The translations under genes were made by a program, and so were the position numbers. Positions 34,001 through 43,000 of a stretch of 64,000 nt of DNA are shown piece by piece (the first letter of the stretch is position 1; every line of letters begins with the position of its first letter). The notes beneath the pieces were generated by a model, which was not told the origin of the DNA, searched no databases, and saw only the letters and a program-made list of their open reading frames with translations. The stretch comes from Dreissena polymorpha (taxonomy: Eukaryota; Mollusca; Bivalvia; Myida; Dreissenidae): the NCBI RefSeq assembly GCF_020536995.1, contig NC_068360.1:88615676-88679675 (forward strand), in the 5' to 3' direction.

Positions 34001-34960
34001 CCCTGGGGTCAAATTTGAACCTCCCCCGGGGATCACAAAATTGAACATATGCTTATATAATGCCTATTTTGTGAAAACTTTAAAACAATTCTTGTCCATA
34101 ACCATTAGGCCTAGGGCTACACAACTTGGTATGTAGTGACATTGTATAGTCCTACACTTAGTTTGTTCAAATTATGCCCCAGGAGTCAAATTTGACCCTG
34201 CCCTGGGGGCCACAAAATCGATTATATGCTTATATTGTGCCTATTTTGTGAAAACTTTAAAATTCTCTTGACCTTAACCAAAAGGCATAGGGCTACCAAA
34301 TTTGGTATGTAGTGACATCTAATAGTTCTCTACCAAGTTTGTTCAAATTATACCACTGGGGTCAAATTTGACCCCGCCCGGGGGGTCACAAAACTGAACA
34401 TACACTTATATGGGGCCTATTTTGTGAAAACTTTAAAATCTTAATGTCCATAACCATTGGGCCTAGGGCTACCAAATTTGGTATGTAGTGACATCTAATA
34501 TATCTCTACCAAATTTGTTCAAATAATGCCTCTGGGGTCAACTTTGACCCTGCCCTGGGGGTCACAAAATTGAATAAGCGCTTATAAAGCGCCTATTTTG
34601 TGAAATCTTTAAAAATCTTCTTGTTGAAAACCATTCAGACTATGGCTACCAAATTTGGTATGCAGTAACATCTTATAGTCTTCTACCAAGTTTGTTCAAA
34701 TTATGTCCTTTGGATCAAATTTGACCCTGACCGCGGGTCACAAAATTGAACAATATATACGCTTATATCTTGCTTATTTTGTGAAAACTTTAAAAATAGT
34801 CTTGTCCTTAACTCTAGGACCTAGGGCTACCATATTTTGTATGTACATGTAGTGAGATATAGTAGTCCTCTACAAAGTTTGCTCAAATTATGCCCCTGGG
34901 GTTAAATTTGACCTAGCCCAGGGGGTCACAAAAGTGTACATGTGCTTAAATAGGGCCTAT
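31018..34960 (+). repeat. Tandem array of about 18 units of roughly 176 bp inside copy G
   Basis: GCCCCTGGGGTCAAATTTGA-type starts occur at 31047, 31225, 31403, 32416, 32590, 32767, 32944, 33121, 33296, 33471, 33651 and 33822, and on to about 34896. Each unit has a palindrome-like GGGTCAAATTTGACCC core, ATATAAGGCCTATTTTGTGA and AAATTTGGTATGTAG. The left-hand units are the most alike and those to the right diverge. Confidence 0.93.
31543..32370. mobile_element. Non-autonomous hAT-type DNA transposon, 828 bp
   Basis: Perfect 17-bp terminal inverted repeats (TAAGGGTGTCACGTTTA at the left and its complement at 32354-32370) and a perfect 8-bp target duplication ATGTAGAG (31535-31542 and 32371-32378). 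The 8-bp TSD and TAxGGGTGT-type ends indicate the hAT superfamily. Subterminal CGTTTAAACG motifs cluster at both ends. No transposase frame is present; two short internal frames show no hAT domain. Confidence 0.9.
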
Positions 34961-35046
34961 ATTTAAGTATTTGCACATGCAGAGAATATTTGTTTCAGCC
35001 TTTTTTCAGCAGTGGAGCAATACAGGGCCATCATGGCCCTCTTGTT

Positions 35047-35320
35047 GATTTCTCAGACAGGTTCGAAAATGGTCCAGATCAGTGAAAAAACATGGCCGCC
35101 AGTGGGCGGTGCATTTTTCTCTATATGTATATAGTGAAAACATGTCAACACTCTAGAAGTCACATTTTTTGCCCAATTTTCATGAAATTTTGTCAGAACT
35201 TTTGTTTCCTAGATACGCGAGTTATGTTTGAAAATGGTTCCGGTCTGTTGAAATACATTGTTGCCAGGGGGACGTGGCAGTTTTCCTTATATTTATATAG
35301 TAAAAAGGCTTGCAAACAAT
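35047..35320 (+). mobile_element. Copy C, right part
   Basis: It resumes with GATTTCTCAGACAGGTTCGA, matching the continuation seen in the uninterrupted relative at 36920-37180, including AACATGGCCGCCAGTGGGCG. It fades near AAAAAGGCTTGCAAACA, and the expected 3' end of the element is missing. Confidence 0.6.
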
Positions 35321-35474
35321 CATGAATTAAGGTCATGTAACATGTGAGACAACTCTTAATATTGCATTTAAGAATACAGTAGTTACTCCCCTTATATTAT
35401 TAATGTTTTCATAATAATACAGTGTAGTTGTGTTTCATTTATGTGTTAATTGGTATTCAAGGTTAGATGTTCTT

Positions 35475-36466
35475 ATGCCCCCTTTCGAAGAAAAGGGGGC
35501 ATTTAGTGATCGGACTGTCCGTCCGTCTGTTTGTCTGTCCGTCTTTCCGTCACACTTTGCATTTAGGTTTCCAAAAATGCTCATAACTTCTATGTCCCTT
35601 GAGATATAACCTTCATATTTGGTATGCATGTGTATGTGGACAAGGCCTTTCCTTACGCACACATTTTTTTAGCCCTGTGACCTTGACCTTGAACTTAGGG
35701 TCCGCGTTTAGGTTTTAAAATCTGCGTTTAGGATTCGAAAAATGCTCATAACTTCTATGTCCCTTGAGATATAACCTTCATATTTGGTATGCATGTGTAT
35801 ATGGACAAGGCCTTTCCATAAGCACAAAAAGTTTTACCCCTGTGACCTTGACGTTGAACTTAGGGTCTGCGTTTAGGTTTCAAAATCTGCGTTTAGGTTT
35901 CGAAAAATGCTCATAACTTCTATGTCCCTTGAGATATAACCTTCATATTTGGTATGCATGTGTATATGGACAAGGCCTTTCCTTACGCACACAATTTTTA
36001 ACCCCTGTGACCTTGACCTTGAACTTCGGGTCCGTGTTAAGGTTTTAAAATCTGCGTTTAGGATTCGAAAAATGCTCATAACTTCTATGTCCCTTGAGAT
36101 ATAACCTTCATATTTGGTATGCATGTGTATATGGACAAGGCATTTCCATATGCACACAATTTTTTACCCTTGTGACCTTTACCTTGAAGTTAGGGTCCGT
36201 GTTTAGGTTTTGAAATCTGCGTTTAGGTTTCGAAAAATGCTCATAACTTCTATGTCCCTTGAGATATAACCTTCATATTTGGTATGCATGTTTATATGGA
36301 CAAGGCTTTTCCATACGCACACAAATTTTGACCCCTGTGACCTTTACCTTGAACTAAGGGTCCGCGTTTAGGTTTCGAAATCTGCGTTTAGGATTAGAAA
36401 AATGCTATAACTTCTATCAAAGCGTTTATAGGGGGCATATGTTGTCCTATGGTGACAGGTCTTGTT
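35475..36466 (+). mobile_element. Hairpin-headed Helentron-like element, copy D
   Basis: The left hairpin is ATGCCCCCTTT (35475-35485) with AAAGGGGGCAT (35492-35502), followed by GTCCGTCCGTCTG. About five tandem units follow. The right end has GGGGGCAT (36431-36438), an exact inverse of ATGCCCCC, then GGTCTTGTT (to about 36466). Copy E starts directly after it. Short minus-strand frames here are repeat by-products. Confidence 0.65.
35560..36420 (+). repeat. 165-bp tandem array in copy D
   Basis: AATGCTCATAACTTCTATG recurs at 35576, 35741, 35906, 36071 and 36236, and in variant form at 36401, a constant 165-bp step. Each unit has GTGACCTTGACCTTGAAC, which is AGGTCA half-sites on the minus strand. 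Confidence 0.93.
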
Positions 36467-36469
36467 TTA

Positions 36470-37386
36470 AGCTCACTTGATTGCTCAGGTGAGCTTTTGT
36501 GACTGGTCTTTGTCCGTCGTCCGTCCGTCCACATTTGTTCGTAAACACTCTAGAGGCCACATTTATTGTCCGATCTTCATGAAACTTGGTCAGAAGATTT
36601 GTCCCAATGAAATCTCGATCGAGTTTGAAACTGGGTCATGTTGGGTCAAAACCTAGGTCACTAGGTAAAAAAAAAAGAAAAAGCTTGTAAACACTGTAGA
36701 AGTCACATTTAATGCCTAATCTTCATGTAACTTTGTCTATATGTCTGTGTTAATGATATGTTGTTTGAGTTCAAAAGTGGTTCTGGTCCATTGAAAAACA
36801 TGGCCGCCAGCGGGCGGGGAAGTTTTCCAAATATGGCTATAGAGAAACCTTGTTAACACTCTAATAGTCACAATTTTTGCCCAATCACCATGAAAGTTAA
36901 TCAAAACATTGGTATTATTGATATGTCGGACGAGTTCGAAAATGGTCCAGATCGGTGAAAAAACATGGCCGCCAGTGGGCGGGGCATATTTCTCTATATG
37001 TATATAGTGAAAACATGTGAACACTCTAGAAGTCACATTTTTTGCCCAATTTTCATGAAATTTGGTCAGAACATTTGTTTCCTTGATACGAGAGTTGAGT
37101 TGGAAAATGGTTCCGGTCAGTTGAATAACATGGCTGCCGGGGGGGGGGCAGTTTTCTTATATTTATATAGTAAAAAAAAGCTTGTGAACACTCTAGAAGT
37201 TACATTTTTTGCTTGCCCAATCATCATGAAACTTGGTGAATAGATTTGTTTTATATATATCTCAGATGAGTTTGCAAATGGTCCCGATGGGTCAATAAAC
37301 ATGGCTGCCAGGGGGTGAGGCAGTTTTCCTTATGTGACTATATAGAGAGAAACCTTGTGATCGAACACTATAGAAGTCACATTTTT
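36470..37386 (+). mobile_element. Hairpin-headed Helentron-like element, copy E (same family as C)
   Basis: The hairpin AGCTCACTTGA with TCAGGTGAGCT (36470-36495, one G-T pair) is followed by GTCCGTCGTCCGTCCG. Tandem blocks of CTTGTAAACACTCTAGAAGT and AACATGGCCGCCAG type follow, to 37386, where copy F starts inside a unit. Its own right end is not found after F. Confidence 0.6.
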
Positions 37387-38270
37387 ATGCCCCCCTTCAA
37401 AGAAGAGGGGGTATATTGCTTTGCTCATGTCGGTCTGTCGGTCTATCGGTCTGTCTGTCGGTCCCTCCACCAGGTGGTTGTCAAACGATAACTCAAGAAC
37501 GCTTGGGCCTAGGATCATGAAACTTCATAGGTACATTGATCATGACTCGCAGATGACCCCTATTGATTTTGAGGTCACTAGGTCAAAGGTCAAGGTCACG
37601 GTGACCCGAAATAGTAAAATGGTTTTTGAATGATAACTCAAGAACGCATATGCCTAGGATCATGAAACTTCATGTGTAGATTGATCATGACTTGCAGATG
37701 ACCCCTATTGATTTTGAGGTCACAAGGTCAAAGGTCAAGGTCACGGTGACCCGAAATAGTAAAATGGTTTCCTGATGATAACTTAAGAATGCATACGCCT
37801 AGGATCATGAAACTTCATGGGTAGATTGATCATAACTCGCAGATGACCCCTATTGATATTGAGGTCACTAGGTAAAAGGTCAAGGTCACGGTGACTTGAA
37901 ATAGTAAAATGGTTTTCGGATGATAACTCTAGAACGCATACGCCTAGGATCATGAAACTTCATAGGTAGATTGATCATGACTTGCAGATGACCCCTATTG
38001 ATTTTGAGGTCACAAGGTCAAAGGTCAAGGTCACGGTGACCCGAAATAGTAAAGTGATTATCGGATGATAACTCAAGAACGCTTTTGCCTAGGATCATGA
38101 CACTTCATAGGTACATTGATTGTGACTCGCAGATGACCCCTATTGATTTTCAGGTCACTAGGTCAAAGGTTAAGGTCACAGTGACAAAAATCGTATTCAC
38201 ACAATGGCTGCCACTACAACAGACAGCCCATATGGGGGGCATGCATGTTTTACAAACAGCCCTTGTTCAC
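37387..38270 (+). mobile_element. Hairpin-headed Helentron-like element, copy F
   Basis: The left end ATGCCCCCCTT (37387-37397) pairs with AAGAGGGGGTAT nearby, followed by GTCGGTCTGTCGG. Five tandem units follow. The right end has GGGGGGCAT (38234-38242), an exact inverse of ATGCCCCCC, and CCCTTGTT near 38262-38269. It interrupts a copy E unit at ACATTTTT. Confidence 0.65.
37485..38200 (+). repeat. 145-bp tandem array in copy F, five units
   Basis: AGGATCATGA recurs at 37511, 37656, 37801, 37946 and 38091, an exact 145-bp step. Each unit ends in a cluster of AGGTCA half-sites followed by GGTCACGGTGACC (intact at 37594-37606, 37739-37751 and 38029-38041; altered at 37884 and 38174). Confidence 0.95.
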
Positions 38271-39104
38271 ATGAAATTTTAATGCATCATTTTATATAGT
38301 TTTATTGAATATTAATTCATTTTAAGTTTCCCTGTATTAACAATAACTGTATATAATGCCAGAGCCTTACCCTAGATTGTTTTCAGACGCTCTAGTTTTT
38401 AACGTGCCATTCTTGGGATGGGTAACTTCTATCTGCCCCCTCTCACCAATATTTGTTATTGTACTTGTCAAAACAACGTAGTCTGATGCTTGAATTGGGT
38501 CTCAATATGGTAAAGAACTTCTCAAATTGGTCCAATAACTGACAAGCAATTAATTGAAAACAAAATGCTTTATTCATGACAGTACAGGCACACAATAATT
38601 GGTCAAACATCAAAGGCTGTAATATATTCAGAAGCCAAAATTAATGCTGGTCATTATCATTGCATTTTGCACACATTCATGTAGTTAATTTTGTTAATTA
38701 CATTTTTTGTACTTAGTTAGTAGTTTTGAAAGCAGTTGTATATGAATAATATTGATGCACTGTTTGGCAGTCTCTATCAACTTTCATAAATATATGGAAC
38801 CCACCCACTTATGTTAGTAGGTCACATTGGGTGCAAGCTTTGTGGAGCAAACTTTTTCCACATTTCTCAAGCCATTTTAATTGCAACATAAAAAATGTTA
38901 TTGACATGAAGTTTAAATGTCAAAGAGATCCCCAATGATCCGCACTCTTATCTAAGTGCATTTGAAGACAATGGTGACAAAGCAGAGCAGGAGATATTTA
39001 TTAAATTGCATGTTTGACAAAACTCTGTGATTAGAATAAAGCTATCAATTTACCGTAGGCAGGAAAATCCTTATTGACCTGCCTTATGCTTAGGATATGG
39101 CTCA
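38271..39104. other. No gene seen
   Basis: AT-rich, with no repeat family or exon recognised on either strand. Confidence 0.4.
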
Positions 39105-39330
39105 GAGAGTGGTTGTGCTTCTTATGATGACGGCCAAATTCTGCTGCTGCAGTTGCTGCCTGGTGATGCTGCTGCTGATGATAACAGCCAAATGCTGCTG
39201 CAGTTTGTGCCTGGTGATGCTGCTGCTGATGATTACATACACCCTGCTGCTGCAGTTGGTGTCAGGTGGTGATGCTGCTGATGATGACAGTCAAATGCTG
39301 CTGCAGTTGATGCATGATGATGGTGCTGTA
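39105..39330 (+). repeat. CTG-rich tandem repeat, about 51-bp unit, four copies
   Basis: Units contain TGCTGCTGCAGTTGNTG, then GTGATGCTGCTGCTGATGAT. The 89-codon frame at 39097-39366 is made of Leu/Cys/Met codons from this repeat and is not treated as a gene. Confidence 0.75.
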
Positions 39331-39614
39331 TTATACATGTTCATACCTAGGCAATTGCAAACTTAAAATTTGACCATAAAATAACTTTAACTGGACTATC
39401 ATTCAATGTCTGGTAAATAATGCAAGAAAGATTTTTAGACTTTTAATTTTTGTTTTAGACTTTAAATCTGTTATTTAATAGGAAATCATTTAAATTTGTT
39501 CATGATACATGGGTTATTGCCATAACAGTTTGAGTGTTGAAAAGAATTGCAGTAAAAATATTGTTGACATTTGTTATGTTGATGAAGAGACTTTAAATGA
39601 TTAGTTTAAACATA

Positions 39615-39803
39615 TTTATTTTAGCTCGATTGCATTGAAAGCCTCAGGCTTATTGAAAGGCTCTAAGAGTTTGTTTCCTGGGCCTAGAACCAGTACTTGG
39701 TGTCTTTTGGGGGAGATTTAAAGAACGCTCCAACAGTGGGGATTGTACCCATAATTCCCGGCCACTAGGCGGACACTATATCTATTACACCACGGCGACT
39801 GCC
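39615..39803 (-). mobile_element. tRNA-derived SINE
   Basis: On the minus strand the head reads GGCAGTCGCCGTGG, box A TGGTGTAATAGATATAGTG (39774-39792), CGCCTAGTGGCC and a weakened box B GGGTACAATCCCC (39738-39750). A tRNA-unrelated body follows (CCAAGTACTGGTTCTAGGCC, CAATAAGCCTGAGGC) and an AT-rich tail GAGCTAAAATAAATA. It is about 190 bp and looks full length. The body resembles widespread molluscan SINEs; the family name is not claimed. Confidence 0.75.
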
Positions 39804-39928
39804 TTATTTGCTGTTTTAGGGACATAATGTATGACCTATTATTTCAGGTGTCTTTCTGTCATATCCATGTTCACATGTTTAGATGTTTAATTCAGAAATG
39901 CAGCTGACAAGTTGAATTGATTGAACAT

Positions 39929-40090
39929 GATCCTGTCTCACCAAGACCAGTAGCTATGAGCTGAGCCTGATCCTGTCTCACTAAGACCAGTATCTGTGAG
40001 CTGAGCCTGATCCTGTCTCACCAAGACCAGTAGCTGTGAGCTGAGCCTGATCCTGTCTCACTAAGACCAGAATCTGTGAGCTGAGCCTGA
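39929..40090 (+). repeat. 40-bp tandem repeat, four copies
   Basis: GATCCTGTCTCAC recurs at 39929, 39969, 40009 and 40049. Copies alternate CCAAGACCAGTAGCT and CTAAGACCAGTATCT, giving an 80-bp higher-order unit. The minus-strand frame at 39981-40244 partly follows this repeat. Confidence 0.95.
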
Positions 40091-43000
40091 TCATCTTGTG
40101 CACGTTCTCATGTAGAAAGAAAGCTACCACGAGATTGCTGATTGGGACATTTTGAGATAATTCATTAGGATTGAAGCTCTCTTTGATGTCCATTATTTGA
40201 AAAATTATTAGCTTTATGGGAATCATGTTTGTTTTTACATACAACTGACTATTAAATACAATAGACTTCTAGGTGTTAAGTTCTGTCAATGATGGCATAT
40301 TAATTTTTCTCACTGATCACGTCTTATTTTCTGTCAGTAATTGCTTATAAGTTCTCTATGTTCTCTCAGTGTTAAATTCTCTCAATCATCGCGTCTTAAG
40401 TTCTCTCAATGATCACGTCTGAAGTTCTCTCATTTATCTCATATAAGTGCTCTAAGTTCTATCAGTGTTAAGTTCTCTCAAAAATAGCGTCTTAATTTTT
40501 CTCACTAATCACGTCTTATTTTCTCTCAGTAATCGCGTTTAAGTTCTCTCAGTGTTAAGTTCTCTCAATGATCGCGTATAAGTTCTCTGAGTACTCTCAG
40601 TGTTTAGTTCTCTTAATGATCCCTTCATAAGTTCTCTCAGTTATCGCGTATAAGTTCTCTAAGTTTTCTCGGTGTTTAGTTCTCTTAATGATAGTGTATA
40701 AACTTCTCTCAGTTATCGCGTATAAGTTCTCTAAGTTCTCTCAGTGTTAAGTTCTCTCATTGACCGTGTGTTAATTTGTCTCTGTGATGGCGTGTTAAGT
40801 TCTAACTAAGGTCTAACCTAATTTCTCTCAATAATAGCGTATAAGTTCTCTAAGTTGTCTTAGTGTTAAGTTCTCTCATTGACCGCATTTGAATTTGTCT
40901 CTGTGATCAAGTGTTAAGTTCTGTCAGTGATCATGTCCTAATTTCTCTCAATAATCGCGTATAAGTTCTCTATGATCTCTCATTGTTTAGTTCTCTCAAT
41001 GATCGCGTCTTAATTTCTCTCAATCATCGCGCATAAGTTCTCTATGTTCTCTCATTGTCCAGTTCTCTCAGTGGACACGTATAAGTTTTCTTTGTTCTCT
41101 TCGTGTTAAGTTCTCTCAATGATCGCGTATAAGTTCTTTAAGTTCTCTCAGTGTTAAGTTCTCTATATGATCGCGTCTTAAGTTCTCTCAGTTATCGTGT
41201 ATAAGTGCGCTTAGTTCTCTCAGTGTTAAGTTCTCTATTTGAAATTGTTTTAATTTGTCTCTGTAATTGCGTGTTAAGTTCTAACTAAGTTCTAACCTAC
41301 TTTCTCTATAATCGCGTATAAGTTTTCTATGTTCTCTCATTGTTCAGTTCTCTCAATGATCGCATCTTTATTTCTTTCAATAATGGCGTACAAGTTCTCT
41401 TATGTTCTCTAATTGTTCAGTTCTCTCAGTGGTCGCGTGTAAGTTTTCTTTGTTCTGTCATTGTTAAGTTCTCTCATTGATCGCGTATAAGTTCTTTAAG
41501 TTCTCTCAGTGCTAAGTTCTCTCAATGATCGCGTCTTAAGTTCTCTCAGTTATCACGTGTAAGTGCGCTAAGTTCTCTCAGTGTTAAGTTCTCTTATTCA
41601 CCGCGTTTTAATTTGTCTCTGTGATCGCGTGTTAATTTAAGTCAGTAATCGCGTACTAATTTCTCTCAATGATCGCGTATAAGTTCTCTATGTTCTCTCA
41701 TTGTTCAGTTCTCTCAATGATCGCGTCTTAATTTCTCTCAATAATCACGCATAAGTTCTCTATGTTCTGTAATTGTTCAGTTCTCTCAGCGGTCGCGTAT
41801 AGGTTTTCTTTGTTGTCTTTGTGTTAAGTTCTCTCAATGATCGCGTATAAGTTCTCTAAGTTCTCTCAGTGTTTAGTTCTCTTAATAATCGCGTCTTAAG
41901 TTCTCTCAGTTATCGTGTATAAGTTCGTAAAGTTTTCTCAGTGTTAAGTTCCCTCATTGACGGCGTTTTAATTTGTCTCTGTGATCGCGTGTTAAGTTCT
42001 GTCAGTGGGTGCGTCCTTATTTCTCTCAATAATCGCGTATAAGTTCTCTATATTCTCTCATTGTTCAGTTCTCTCAATGATCGCGTCTAAATTTCTCTCA
42101 ATAATCGCGCATAAGTTTTCTCTGTTCTCTCATTGTTCAGTTATGTCAATGATCGTGTCTTAATTTTTCTCAATAATCGCGCATAAATTCTCTATGTTCT
42201 CTCATTGTTCTGTTCTCTCAGTTGTCACGTATAAGTTTTCTTTGTTCTTTTCGTGGTAAGTTCTCTCAATGATCGCGTATAAGTTCTCTTAAGTTCTCTC
42301 AGTGTTTAGTTCTCTTAATGATCGCGTCTTAAGTTCTCTCAGTTATCGTGTATAAGTGCGCTAAGTTCTCTCAGTGTTAAGTTCTCTCATTGCCCGCGTT
42401 TTAATTTGTCTCTGTGATCGCCTGTTAAGTTCTGTCAGTGGTCGCGTCCTTATTTCTCACAATAATCGCATATAAGTTCTCTATATTCTCTCATTGTTCA
42501 GTTCTCTCAATGATCGTGTCTTAATTTCTCTCAATAATCGCGCATAAGTTCTCTATGTTCTCTCATTGTTCAGTTCTCTCAGTGGTGGCGTATAAGTTTT
42601 CTTTGTTCTCTTCGTGTTCAGTTATCTCAATGATCGCGTATAAGTTCTCGAAGTTCTCTCAGTTTTTAGTTCTCTTAATGATCGCGTCTTAAGTTCTCTC
42701 AGTTATCGTGTATAAGTGCGCTAAGTTCTCTCAGTGTTAGGGTCTCTCATTGACCGTGTGTTAATTTGTCTCTGTAATCGCGTGTTAAGTTCTAACTAAG
42801 TTCCAACCTAATTTCTCTCAATAATCGCGTATAAGTTCTCTATACTCTCTCATTGTTCAGTTCTCTCAATGATCTCGTATTAATTTGTCTCTGTGATCAT
42901 GTGTTAAGTTTTGTCAATGGTCGCATCCTAATTTCTCTCAATAATCGGGTATAAGTTCTCTATGTTCTCTCATTTTTCAGTTCTCTCAATGATCGCGTCA

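Larger units (their letters stand above)
30874..35046 (+). mobile_element. Hairpin-headed Helentron-like element, copy G, with satellite-like core
   Basis: The left end is the hairpin AGC-TT-CACTGG (30874-30884) with CCAGTG-GG-GCT (30892-30902), then CCTGTGTCCGTCGTGCGTGC. The core is about 18 tandem units. The right end has CAGTGGAGC (35010-35018, 8/9 inverse match to GCTTCACTG), the hairpin GGGCCAT-C-ATGGCCC (35025-35039) and TCTTGTT. Both borders are fixed by copy C, which reads straight across when G is left out. The element is 4.17 kb including an 828-bp hAT insertion. No transposase is present. Confidence 0.75.

Noticed and set aside
35435-36157. Minus-strand frames with MHTKYEGYISRDIEVMSIF repeats as a repeat protein
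   Set aside because: The repeats follow the 165-bp tandem unit of copy D exactly, and stops interrupt other units.
39097-39366. 89-codon Leu/Cys/Met-rich frame
   Set aside because: It is a translation of the CTG-rich tandem repeat.
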